DNA of 64,000 bases from Symbiodinium natans (GCA_905221605.1 CAJNDS010002298.1:367085-431084), one strand, 5' to 3'; shown: positions 11,540 to 23,136, counted from the first letter of the stretch. The notes: generated by a model from the sequence alone, not told the origin. A program made the numbers and translations.

Positions 11540-12190
11540 AATGCCTTGTAAACCCCTGTGAAGAGTATAGGCCTTTACTGGGATCAACGAAACGGCGTCA
11601 ATTACGAGACTACCACCAAGAAATTGGCTCTATGTAGTAAGGTATTTTCCAAACATATTAACGAAGAATTAGCATGAGCTTAAACAATGTCTTGCTGTGT
11701 GGGAATGGTTAAACAAGCGCGGTATAAGCACGCATGGAAAAGATGAATGTTGTCATGTCTAAATTTGTGCTCTGCGAAACAGGATTCAGCTGGTAAACCA
11801 TCAAAGGCGCCTCAGAGGCGCTGAGGCTGGCACGTCGGAAGCTGGGGCGCTATAGAGTAAAATGGGATGAAGATTGAAGTAATTCTTTTTGGTAAAGCTT
11901 TAACATAGCATATTGGCATAAAAAAGTACCATTCAGGTACTTTTATCTAAAAGAGTAGGTAATCCACATGCTTCTAATGCATTATTTGGATGTGAGAAAC
12001 AAGAGAAGCCGAAACGAATTTGAACAAGATACAGATAGAGAATTAACATCTTTCCATAAAAATCTTTACTACTAATGAAAGTAAAAGATTTTGTTTTATT
12101 ATTTGTGGAATTCCTTAAAGGCTTATTACAAGATAGAAAATGTAAAGTAAAAATATGAAAATGATTAAAAGCACAAAGACGAAATTAAAA
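11540..12190. other. AT-rich island
   Basis: Base composition shifts sharply to A/T, with poly-A and TAAA words, against GC-rich flanks. A perfect small hairpin near 11925-11948 has 9-bp arms AAAAGTACC and GGTACTTTT around a 5-base loop. No open frame of note is present. It could be an organellar fragment or a transposon remnant. I could not match it to a known gene. Confidence 0.5.
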
Positions 12191-12570
12191 CTATAAATGA
12201 AAGACAAAGAGGGGCGCTGAGGCTTTGGGATACTGAGGCACTAAAACACTGAGGCACTCAGACGCTGAGATGCTGGCGCGCTCACGCAGACGCCGGGACG
12301 CCGAGACGCTGAGGCGCAGAGAACCTGGGAACGCTGGGGCGCCGAGACGCCGAGGCGCCGAGACGCCGAGGCGCTGAGACGCTGGGACAGTGGGATGCTG
12401 AGCGCGGCGCCAGGACGCACACCGAGACGCGGAGGGTTTTGGACCGAGGGACGCTGGGACTCTGGGTGGGATGGGGACGCTGGGACGCTGGGGCGCTGGG
12501 GTGGACGCTGGGGTTCTGGGACTGGGGGACGCTGAGGCGCCGGGGGCGCTGGGGGCGGGAGGGCTGCATG
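12190..12570. repeat. GAGACGCTG minisatellite
   Basis: Degenerate tandem copies of an 8-10 bp core (GAGACGCTG, GAGGCGCTG, GGGACGCTG) run for about 380 bp. They create spurious open frames on both strands. The array drifts from GAG-rich to GGG-rich words along its length. Confidence 0.85.
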
Positions 12571-12764
12571 TCAACGCTGCGGGACCAAAATAGATGCTTG
12601 TTGGGGGGCCGGCCTTGTTGGAAGCTTGTCCTCAAACATGAACTTTTCCTTCTCCGCACCTCCACACCTAGCCACATCCGTCACACTCTCACAACCTTAT
12701 CGCACTCAATCCTTTCCCCGCAACCTTCCCAATGCAATGCCAACAGCACCATGGAACATGCAAG

Positions 12765-12930
12765 TGGTGGGTGTTGTGACGTAGTGGGTGTTGTGTCGGT
12801 GTTGTGACGTGGTGGGTGTTGTGACCAGGCAGGTGTTGTGACGTGGTGGGCGTTGTGACGCGGCGGGGGTTGTGACGTGGTGGATGTTGTGACGTGGTGG
12901 GTGTTGTGATGCGGCGGCCTTGTGACAACA
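12765..12930. repeat. GTTGTGACGTGGTGG minisatellite
   Basis: About ten tandem copies of a 14-17 bp unit with core GTTGTGACGTGGTGGG. Unit length varies and several copies lack part of the core. Confidence 0.85.
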
Positions 12931-13550
12931 ATATTGTCAGGGCCCCACTGGTTTTCTCATTCTCGTTTGCGGCACCATTCTTGCATATATTAATTGCGAT
13001 TCAGGGGCCTTTTCGCCCCTTAGGTTTCTTCTCTTTGCCGTTCGCAAGCTCACTCACGATTTTCACGCATTACTGCTCAACAGCTTTACTACCAGGGGCA
13101 CTAACAAGGGGCCGATCATACACTACTAGTATTACAGGAAACCCTAAACTCTAAAGGCGAAACCCGAAACGTTTCGGGTTAGGCTTCCGTGCCTTTAAGG
13201 GTGGCGGAGCGCCTCACGTGCACAGTCCTGTGGAGCCCTTCCCCTCCTCATGCCCTAAGCTCTCCAAACTCGACATGCCCAAATTCGCAATCCAGACTGA
13301 AGTAAAAGTTTGATAAGTAACCGTCTACGCCTCTGATACAGGCGTCTATTCCTATTTGAAAACCATGGACCCTACCCCTACCCGTCTACCCCCCAGGCCC
13401 ATAGGCCCTATCTAACGGGGTCTATCTGAAACCGAGTGGCACCTATGTACAGAACCTCCCACACATGGGCTAAGAGCCTATACATAACGGGGGGCGGCTC
13501 TGGCATAGGCCCTTAAATGGACGATAGACCCCTATGCCTTTCAGATAGGT
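12930..13550. other. Spacer before the telomere-like arrays
   Basis: Mixed-complexity DNA with a few CCCTAAA words from about 13140. It also holds a local repeat of ATAGGCCC/GGCCTAT-type words (13380-13560). No gene was recognised. Confidence 0.4.
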
Positions 13551-13554
13551 CCCT

Positions 13555-16445
13555 ATGCCAAAAATAAAGCTCAACCCTAAGCCGTAAACCTCAAAGCCCA
13601 AAAACCCCAAACCCTAAAACCCCTAAACCTCTGAACCTTAAAAACCCTTAAACCCTAAACCCAAAAAAACCAGACCCTGCACCCTGAACACCCCTAAACC
13701 CTAAACTCTGACAACCCCCGAACCGTCAAAACACCTAAACCCTAAACACTCAAAATCCCTAAGCCCTAAACAAAAAGAAGAATGGGACGCTGTGGGAGTG
13801 CACTTTCGTCACAAAAAACATGCAAAGCTTTAAAAAAAAAACCTAATAAACACACGAAAAACGTGCAACCATAAAAAATACACAAAACAAAAAACCCACT
13901 TAAACCGTGAAAACCCCTACACGCATAAACCCTACAACCCCTAAACCCCAAACCCTAACAACCCTCAGCCCTAAACCCTAAAAAGCCCCTGAGCCTGAGC
14001 CAAAAAAATCCTAAACCCTAAAAACCGTGAACCCTGCACACCCCTAAACCCTAAACCCTAAACACCCCCAAACCCTAAAGCCTCCAAGCCCTGAACCCTA
14101 ACTAAACACCCTACACATCCCTGAGCCCTAAGCCTTAAACCCTAAAAAGACCTAAACCCTAAACAACCCCTAACCCCTACGCCCTAAACCCTAAAACCCT
14201 ACACCCTAACAGAAACTAAAACCCTGAAAAGTCCTGAACCCGAAACCCTCAAAACCCCTAAACCTAAACCTTAACAACCCGAAATCCTAAACACCCCTGA
14301 ACCCTAAACCCGAAAAAAAACTACTCAATCCTCGACACCCCTGAACCCTAACAAACCCTAAACCCTAAACCCTGCACCCCAAAAACCCCTGTTGTCAACC
14401 CTAACCCGAAACACCCCCTAAACCCTCAACCTTAAAACCCATAAACCCTAAACCCTGAAAACCCCTAAACCCTAGAAACCCCAAAACCCCAAACCCGAAT
14501 AACTCCCTAAACCCTAAACCCTAAAAACTCTAAACCCTAAAAACCCTTGACACCCTGCACCCTGAACACCCCTAAACCCTAAACTCTGACAACCCCTAAA
14601 CCGTCAAAACACCTGAACCCTAAACACTAAAAACCCCTCATCCCTAAACCCGAGAAAATGCCTTAAACTCTACACCCTAACACCCTAGACCTTAAACCGA
14701 AAAACCCCCCGAGCCCTAAACCCAAAAAACCCCGAAACCCTGAAAAAGACCCTAAAGTCTAAACCCAAAAAACCCTAAACCCAAAAAAACCGCAACCCCT
14801 GAACCCCAAAAACACTCGGCCCTAGACTCTAAAAAACCAAACACTTTAAACCGTGAAAACCCCCCAAACCCTAACAACCCCTAAGCCCTAAACCCTAAAA
14901 AGCCCGTGAGCCTGAGCCCAAAACCCTAAAAACCGTGAACCCTAAACCCCCCTCAACCCTAAGCCCTAAGCCTAAACCCCAAACGCCCCGGGACCCTAAA
15001 CCCTAACAGCCCTAACACTCACAACCTAACCACCCTGAGCCCTAAACCCAAAAACTCTTAAACCCCAAAAAACCCTGAGCCCGAAACCCCGAAAACCCCT
15101 AAACCTAAACCCTAAACGCCCCTACCCCCTGAACAACCCCCGAAACCCGAAACCCTAAACACCCCAGAGCCCCAAACCCTGAAAGAAAACACTCAACCCT
15201 AAACACCCCTGAACCCTAAACCCTAATAACCCTAAACCTCAAAAACCCATAAACCCCAAACCTTGAAAACCCCTAAACCCGCAGCCCTAAAAACCCCTAA
15301 ACCCCAAACCCTAACAATCCTAAGCCTAAACCCTGAACACCCCTAAATCCTAAACAACCCTTAAAACCCTCGAACCCTAAACCCAAAACAAACCTAGACA
15401 CTGCACCCTGAACACCCCTAAACCCTAAGCTCTGACAAGCCCGAAGCTGTAAAAACACCTAAACCCTAAACACTAAACACCCTAAACCCTAAACTCGAGA
15501 AAACGCCTTAAACTCTGAACCCTAAACCCCTAAACCTTAAACCGCAAGAACCCCCGAGCCCTAAACCCAAAAAACCCAAAACCTCGAAAAACCTAAAGTC
15601 TAAACCCAAAAAAACCCTAACCCGAAAAACCCTAAGAGCCCTGAACCCTAAACACCCCTAGACCCTAAACCCTAAACCCTAAACACCCCTAAACCCTGAA
15701 CCCTCAAAACTCCTAAACCCCAACCACCCTGAGCCCTAAACCCTCAAACCCCTAAACCCGAAACCCTGAAAACCTATAAACCTAAACTAAACACCCCGAA
15801 ACCCTAAACCCTAAAACCCCCTAAGCCCTGAACCCTAAACGCCCCTAAATCCTAGACACCCTGAGCCCCACACTCTAACCCTAAACCTTAAACCCTAAAG
15901 AACCGAGCCCCAAACCCTAAAAGAAAACACTCAACCCTAAACACCCCCGAACCCTAAACCCTAATAACCCAAAACCTCAAAGCCCATAAACCCTAAACCC
16001 TGAAAACCCCTAAACCCTAAGCCTAAAAACCCCTAAACCCCAAATCCTAACAATCCTAAGCCTAAACCCTGAAAACCCCTGAATCCTAAACAACCCCTAA
16101 ACCCTAAACCTTAAACCTTAAACCCTAAAAACTCTAAACCCGAAAAACCCTTGAACCCTAAACCCAAAAGAAACCTAGACCCTGCACCCTGAACACCCCC
16201 CCCCTAAACTCTGAAAAACACCTAAACCCTAAACACTCAAAACCCCTAAACCCTGAACCCGAGAAAATGCCTTAAACTCTAAACCCTATCGCCCAAAACC
16301 TTAAACCGTAAAACCCCCCAACACTAAACCCAAAAAGCCCTAAACCCCGAAAACCCTACAGTCTAAACCCAAAAAAACCCTAAACCAAAAACTCCTAGCC
16401 CCTAAACCCGAAAAAACACTCAGCCCGAGACCTTACCTAAACAAC
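13555..16445. repeat. Degenerate CCCTAAA telomere-like array, block 1
   Basis: About 2.9 kb is made mostly of CCCTAAA, CCCTAAAA, CCCTGAAC and CCCCTAAAC words on the plus strand. It is far from a pure telomere: unit length varies and substitutions are frequent. It also carries longer repeats; a segment from about 16057 to 16430 recurs near 19098-19460 and 20690-21060. The TTTAGGG-type repeat is known from plants and reported in dinoflagellates. Here it is an interstitial, decayed array. Confidence 0.93.
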
Positions 16446-17675
16446 CAATTATCTCATCAATGGACCGGCATCGGAATAATAACATATCCATCCTTCGAAA
16501 GAATACAGTCTGAAGCAAAACTCCAAAAGAGAAATAGTGCAGTCTCGAAAGCACTAAGGATTCAGGCACTCTCATTTTTTCCAAGTGGGGTCAAACATGA
16601 CTGTGGCTCTGGCATCCTTGTGGCTGAGTCGGTCTCAGCACCTTACTGAAACGAGACGAAATCTGAGCACTCCCCTCAGCGGTTCGGCCTCAGTGTTTCA
16701 TCCTGGCAGAACGAGACGAGCATTCAGGTCGACCATTCGAAGTGCAAGATGGTTTCACTGACTGAGCTCAGGTCACGTCCGAACGGGATGTGATCATTGT
16801 TCATTTTGAGCCTGAACCAAGACCTTCTGATAGAAATTCCCTGCGCAGTGAAAATTTTGCGCACAATCTGTTCCTTGAGAATCATCGACAGACTCACTAG
16901 ATGTGGGATATTGTACACCGTGAAAAGCCTAGTCAGCTGTGCCTCGTCGGAGGTACGCTTCATGATCGTCCTGCTTAGAGCCTCTTGTGGCTGAGGAACA
17001 TGATGGAGTCCTCTCAAGATCGCATACGGAGCTGAACATTATATGTATGAGCACAAACACGCATAAGCATCGGCATACATCCTTCTTTTCATATTTCACG
17101 CTGGTGCATACTGGGCAAGGAGAGCACCACCACTAACCGACCTATTGCGGGTCGAGAAACTCCCATCGATCCTCAGAAGAAGCATGGGCAGACTGCTGTG
17201 GGTTACGCAGTCCAGAAGGCGGCTCTGAAGAGGAGCCGGCCGCTTGTGACAGCTGAGCATTTAGAAGGTCACGCCTGGTTCGTAGCCGTTCACGCATCTC
17301 AACTTCCCTGTCAGCGAGAACATCTTCAATTCTTTCTACGACAGCAACCAGTTGATCCATGCTCAAGGTATGGAGCCACACGACGACGTGGTGCACGCTG
17401 TGGTGTATCCATGTTTCAAGAACAAGGGGTGGGAGAGGCGGGTGAAAAATCTTTCTTCACAGCTTTTGCTCAAGCCGAAGTGTTGCTTGAGAGCATGGAT
17501 CATCACAACTGACAGAAAAAGCACAAGTTCGTCCCTCATGTAAAATAGGTCGCACGCAACGTGTAACAGGTGACAAACAACCAGGAGTTTTGACAAAGGA
17601 GATGCCTAAATGACGGAACACGTCATTTTCCATTTTCCAAGATAAGACGCTTGCTCGTGCCTCGCTTGCGTGCAA
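16446..17675. mobile_element. Non-telomeric insertion 1 in the array
   Basis: About 1.23 kb of complex DNA interrupts the array. The uninterrupted versions at about 19460 and 21070 join the same flanks directly (CTAAACAACCA on the left, AACTTCACACCGCAAAAACC on the right). The insert has minus-strand coding-like frames. One, at 17142-17396, contains MDQLVAVVERIEDVLADREV and ends in a stop near 17142. Another is at 16724-17017. A transposed gene fragment is the simplest reading. No terminal inverted repeats or clear target duplication were seen. Confidence 0.55.
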
Positions 17676-17946
17676 AAACTTCACACCGCAAAAACCCCTG
17701 CACCCCTACCCCCCAACAACCCCCAAACCCTGAACCCTTTTAAGCCACCGAGCCTGAGCCCAAAAAAACCCTGAACCCTAAAAACCGTGAACACTGAACA
17801 CCACTAAACCCTAAACCCTAAGCCTTAACCTGAGGCCGAAACCCTGAAAACCCCTAAACCTAAACCCTAAACGCCCCTACCCCCTGAACAACCCCCTAAA
17901 CCCGAAACCCTAAACAGCCCAGAGCCCTAAACCCTAAAAGAAAACT
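17676..17946. repeat. Degenerate CCCTAAA array, block 2
   Basis: A short continuation of the telomere-like array between two insertions. It matches the segments at about 19480-19750 and 21085-21345 closely, including the words GAGCCTGAGCCC and GCCTTAACCTGAGG. Confidence 0.9.
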
Positions 17947-18974
17947 GTTTGCTCGGCAACAAGAAGTTTAGGGTTTACTGCTTAAGCCCTTCGGCGGTTT
18001 AGGGGCAAGCTTGGAGAGTCAGGCCGATGATGTGGGGAAAAACCGCCCACTCCTCTGCATTCTGAAACGGACACCTACGACTCAAGCAGTGCACAGAGCT
18101 ACAGCAAAGCAGATTGGAGTTGAAAACCTTCTGAAAAGTATTTCCCAAAGATCCTCTTGAGCCTAACTGTTTGAAACATGCCAGAAACTCCATGTTCAGT
18201 CATGCGAAGACATGCGTTGGATGCATGAATTGGCTCAAGAACAAAAAGAGTGTGAGCGCGAGGGGTTCCTCTAAGTCTTGGGTTCCCCTTGGAGTTTCGA
18301 GGGACTTGACATTCAGCTGAGCAAGCAGCTTGGCATTCGCAGCAGCAGCAACAGCAAGCAGTTTGCACATTCGGCATTTTGGCAGTTGCTGCATCAAGGA
18401 GACCTTTTCTTTACTGCACTTTGCCAGAGGCTGGCTATCTTGAGACTCAGAAGATTTTGGGATTCATTGGAAAAGCTGCAGCAGCCACCGCACCTGCAGC
18501 ATCAGCAGTAGCATCACGGAAGCATTGGCATTTCCATTTGACATCTCATTATCTCGACTCCATCATATAAACTTCATCTCGTTCTCCAGGTGGGACAAGA
18601 CACGAAGGGTTGGGTTAACCTTAATCCCATCCTACTTGCTTGTCATCTGTTGTAGCCCAACACCCTACTGTTCAGGGCTTCAGGGCACCGGCCCCAGCGT
18701 AGGACCCTGTGTGGGATTGGTTGAACCCCCCCCGCTTTTGGCTGCGCCCCCCCACAAGCCCCCCCCCCGCTTCTTTTAAGCCGTACCAAGCGTGCTTCAA
18801 AGCCCGCTTCAAGCCCAAGAAACTAATTGAAAAACATCGTGTGAGCATTGTGTTTGCAAATGGGGGGGGGAGCTGCCCCCCCCCCCAACCCCCTCCGCTT
18901 TGTTGAAGCATTGCAAACCGCTTCTTTGAAGCCTTTTTTTGGAACCGTCGCCTCTTTACTACATCAGCAGCGCA
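17947..18974. mobile_element. Non-telomeric insertion 2 in the array
   Basis: About 1.03 kb separates AAAAGAAAAC from ACTCAACCCTAAACACC. These are adjacent in the sister copy at about 19745. The insert has a protein-like minus frame at 18200-18397 (AAANAKLLAQLNVKSLE) and C/G homopolymer runs at 18727-18775 and 18860-18895. No known transposon protein was seen. It is probably a transposed genomic fragment. Confidence 0.55.
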
Positions 18975-21349
18975 CTCAACCCTAAACACCCCTGAACCCT
19001 AAACCCTAATAACCCTAAACCTCAAAGCCCATAAACCCTAAACCCTGAAAACCCCTAAACCCTAAGCCAAAAAACCCCTAAACCCCAAACCCTAACAATC
19101 CTAAGCCTAAACCCTGAAAACCCCTGAATCCTAAACAACCCCTAAACCCTAAACCTTAAACCTTAAACCCTAAAAACTCTAAACCCGAAAAACCCTTGAA
19201 CCCTAAACCCAAAAGAAACCTAGACCCTGCACCCCGAACACCCCCCCCTAAACTCTGAAAAACACCTAAACCCTAAACACTCAAAACCCCTAAACCCTGA
19301 ACCCGAGAAAATGCCTTTAAACTCTAAACCCTATCGCCCAAAACCTTAAACCGTAAAACCCCCCAACACTAAACCCAAAAAGCCCTAAACCCCGAAAACC
19401 CTACAGTCTAAACCCAAAAAACCCTAAACCAAAAACTCCTAGCCCCTAAACCCGAAAAAAACTAAACAACCAAAAAAACTTCACACCGCAAAAACCCCTG
19501 CACCCCTACCCCCCAACCAACAAACCCTAACAACCCCCAAACCCTGAACCCTATAAAGCCACCGAGCCTGAGCCCAAAAAAACCCTAAACCCTAAAAACC
19601 GTGAACACTGAACACCCCTAAACCCTAAGCCTTAACCTGAGGTCGAAGCCTGAAAACCCCTAAACCTAAACCCTAAACGCCCCTACCCCCTGAGCAACCC
19701 CCTAAACCCGAAACCCTCAACAGCCCAGAGCCCTAAAGCCTAAAAGAAAACACTCAACCCTAAACACCCCTGAACCCTAAACCCTAATAACCCTAAACCT
19801 CAAAGCCCATAAACCCTAAACCCTGAAAACCCCTAAACCCTAAGCCTAAAAACCCCTAAACCCCAAACCCTAACAATCCTAAGCCTAAACCCTGAACACC
19901 CCTAAATCCTAAACAACCCCTAAACCCTAAACCTTAAACCCTAAAAACTCTAAACCCTAAAAACCCTTGAACCCTGAACCCAAAACAAACCTAGACCCTG
20001 CACCCTGAACAACCTAAACCCTAAACGCCCCTACCCAAGAAACCCGAAACCCGAAACACCCCAGAGCCCTAAACCTAAAAGAAAACACTCAACCCTAAAA
20101 CACCCCTGAACCCTAAACCCTAACCCTAAACCTCAAAAACCCATAAACCCCAAACCTTGAAATCCTCTAAACCCTTGAACCCTAAACCCTAATAACCCTA
20201 AACCTCAAAGCCCATAAACCCTAAACCCTGAAAACCCCTAAACCCTAAGCCTAAAAACCCCTAAACCCCAAACCCTAACAATCCTAAGCCTAAACCCTGA
20301 ACACCCCTAAATCCTAAACAACCCCTAAACCCTAAACCTTAAACCCTAAAAACTCTAAACCCTAAAAACCCTTGAACCCTGAACCCAAAACAAACCTAGA
20401 CCCTGCACCCTGAACAACCTAAACCCTAAACGCCCCTACCCAAGAAACCCGAAACCCGAAACACCCCAGAGCCCTAAACCTAAAAGAAAACACTCAACCC
20501 TAAAACACCCCTGAACCCTAAACCCTAACCCTAAACCTCAAAAACCCATAAACCCCAAACCTTGAAATCCTCTAAACCCTTGAACCCTAAACCCTAATAA
20601 CCCTAAACCTCAAAGCCCATAAACCCTAAACCCTGAAAACCCCTAAACCCTAAGCCTAAAAACCCCTAAACCCCAAACCCTAACAATCCTAAGCCTAAAC
20701 CCTGAAAGCCCCTGAATCCTAAACAACCCCTAAACCCTAAACCTTAAACCTTAAACCCTAAAAACTCTAAACCCGAAAAACCCTTGAACCCTAAACCCAA
20801 AAGAAACCTAGACCCTGCACCCTGAACACCCCCCCCCTAAACTCTGAAAAACACCTAAACCCTAAACACTCAAAACCACTAATAACCCTGAACCCGAGAA
20901 AATGCCTTAAACTCTAGACTCGAAACCCTATCGCCCAAAACCTTAAACCGTAAAACCCCCCAACACTAAACCCGAAAAGCCCTAAACCCCGAAAACCCTA
21001 CAGTCTAAACCCAAAAAACCCTAAACCAAAAACTCCTAGCCCCTAAACCCGAAAAAAACTAAACAACCAAAAAAACTTCACACCGCAAAAACCCCTGCAC
21101 CCCTACCCCCCAACCAACAAACCCTAACAACCCCCAAACCCTGAACCCTATAAAGCCACCGAGCCTGAGCCCAAAAAAACCCTAAACCCTAAAAACCGTG
21201 AACACTGAACACCCCTAAACCCTAAACCCTAAGCCTTAACCTGAGGCCGAAACCCTGAAAACCCCTTAAACCTAAACCCTAAACGCCCCTACCCCCTGAA
21301 CAACCCCCTAAACCCGAAACCCTAAACAGCCCAGAGCCCTAAAGCCTAA
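18975..21349. repeat. Degenerate CCCTAAA array, block 3, with internal duplications
   Basis: About 2.4 kb of telomere-like words. Inside it, a segment of roughly 410 bp starting near 19776 repeats near 20186, and a partial third copy starts near 20600. These copies are much more alike than the words within them, so they duplicated after the array had already decayed. A larger match links this block to block 1. Confidence 0.93.
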
Positions 21350-21995
21350 AAAGCCGCGGGGCCCGAGACCTCCCAGCGGTGCGGTGGGTGCGACGGACTG
21401 CGGGCCATGGAGATTTTCTCTGGCAACACTGGTGCACTTGACATGCATCAACGTCTGGATGCACTTTTTAGCAATGGTTGGCTGCCGGCAAAAAGCATCG
21501 AGCACATGCCTGATGAGTTCAACGCTGCTGTGGTGTACACACGCAAGCCTGAAAGCTTGCCGGGGTCTCGGAGAGTGCAATCTGGTCGGCAATGGTCCCT
21601 CCAGAGCCCAAGCCAATAAGGTGCGTTAGCAGGGTTTGTCCGGGCTCGAGGCCTTGCGGGGACCCGTTTAATAGTATTATAAGCCCGGGTCCCCGAAGCT
21701 GGCAAGGAGCCATTGAACACCTGTGGAGTAACTTGGCCTTCAAGAGGGCCATCATCGCCTATGCTTGGCCTGTGGCAGGGCAGGCAGGCTCTCCGCCACG
21801 GCGCCGCCTGGACGAAAGCTGTGTACACCATGGAGATCTTAGCGCTCTTGCAGACTGCCAAAAGTGGTGTAAGCTCACATCTCCTTGACCAACAAGGCCA
21901 CACAAATCCTGGTTTATGGCGGATGCCATGATGTGGAAACTTTCCACGCAACCTTCGGCACGGCCACTTGGTGCGTGGCAACCATCGGGTGTCCA
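21350..21995. mobile_element. Non-telomeric insertion 3, with a gene-like fragment
   Basis: This complex sequence lies between CCCTAAAGCCTAAAA and the CCCTAAA words resuming at about 21997. The plus strand at 21407-21619 reads a protein-like frame (LDALFSNGWLPAKSIEHM). It is broken at 21630-21696 by the 67-bp dispersed element. A minus frame is also open across the whole piece. No family was recognised. Confidence 0.45.
21630..21696 (+). repeat. 67-bp dispersed hairpin element, copy 1
   Basis: The same 67-bp sequence occurs at 31465-31531 and 32991-33057, with one mismatch seen. It begins CAGGGTTTGTCCGGGCTCGA. It contains inverted arms GGGGACCCG and CGGGTCCCC around an AT-rich loop with TATTATAAG. 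Its surroundings here are unrelated to those of the other two copies, so it is dispersed rather than part of a larger duplication. Confidence 0.9.
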
Positions 21996-22190
21996 AACCC
22001 CTAAACCCTAAACCCTAACCCCTAAACCCTAAACCCCTAACCCCTAACCCCTAAACCCTCTCTACCTATGTATATTTAAACCTTAATGGGGTCGTGTTCT
22101 GATTATGAGTTTTTGGGGTTTTTAGGATTTAGGATTTAGGATTTAGGATTTAGGATTTAGGATTTAGGATTTAGGATTTAGGGTTCAGGG
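21996..22190. repeat. Short telomere-like words in both orientations
   Basis: CCCTAAA/CCCCTAA words at 21996-22060 are followed, after about 60 bp of AT-rich DNA, by about ten tandem TTTAGGA words at 22118-22185. The strand bearing the G-rich motif flips between them. Confidence 0.9.
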
Positions 22191-23136
22191 GCCTCTCTGG
22201 GGAGGCCCGGCTTCGTAATTTAGTATTCCGGGGAGGCCCGGCTTCGTAATTTAATATTCCGGGGAGGCCCGGCTTCGTAATTTAGTATTCCGGGGAGGCC
22301 CGGCTTCGTAATTTAGTATTCCGGGGAGGCACGGCTTCGTAATTTAGTATTCCGGGGAGGCCCGGCTTCCTAATTTAGTATTCCGGGGAGGCCCGGCTTC
22401 GTAATTTAGTATTCCGGGGAGGGCCGGCTTCGTAATTTAATATTCCGGGGAGGCCCGGCTTCGTAATTTAGTATTCCGGGGAGGCCCGGCTTCGTAATTT
22501 AATATTCCGGGGAGGCCCGGCTTCGTAATTTAGTATTCCGGGGAGGCCCGGCTTCGTAATTTAGTATTCCGGGGAGGCCCGGCTTCGTAATTTAGTATTC
22601 CGGGGAGGCCCGGCTTCGTAATTTAGTATTCCGGGGAGGCCCGGCTTCGTAATTTAGTATTCCGGGGAAGCCCGGCTTCGTAATTTAGTATTCCGGGGAG
22701 GCCCTGCTTCGTAATTTAATATTCCGGGGAGGCCCGGCTTCGTAATTTAGTATTCCGGGGAGGCCCGGCTTCGTAATTTAGTATTCTGGGGAAGCCCGGC
22801 TTCGTAATTTAGTATTCCGGGGAGGCCCGGCTTCGTAATTTAGTATTCCGGGGAGGCCCGGCTTCGTAATTTAGTATTTCGGTGAGGCCCGGCTTCGTTA
22901 TTTTAATATTCCGGGGAGGCCCGGCTTCGTAATTTAGTATTCCGGGGAAGCCCGGCTTCGTAATTTAGTATTCCGGGGAGGCCCGGCTTCGTAATTTAGT
23001 ATTCCAGGGAGGCCCGGCTTCGTAATTTAGTATTCCGGGGAGGTCCGGCTTCGTAATTTAGTATTCCGGTGAAGCCCGACTTCGTAATATAATATTCCGG
23101 AAAGGTCCGGCTTCGTAATTTAGTATTCCGGGGAGG
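22191..23136. repeat. 31-bp satellite, about 30 copies
   Basis: A tandem array of a 31-bp unit with core GGGGAGGCCCGGCTTCGTAA followed by TTTAGTATTCC. Copies differ by single changes such as TTTAATATTCC, GAAGCCCGG or GGTCCGG. Variant copies recur along the array rather than clustering at one end. There are no unique spacers, so it is not a CRISPR array. Confidence 0.97.

Noticed and set aside
18230-18239. TTGGCTCAAG, matching the last ten bases of the dinoflagellate spliced leader
   Set aside because: Only ten bases match and the rest of the leader is absent. Ten-base matches are expected by chance in a window this size.
13555-21349. A genuine chromosome end
   Set aside because: The words are too degenerate, complex DNA lies on both sides, and coding sequence continues beyond. 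It is an interstitial array.
22191-23136. Regular 31-bp repeats resembling a CRISPR array
   Set aside because: The units are directly adjacent with no unique spacers, and the surroundings are eukaryotic.
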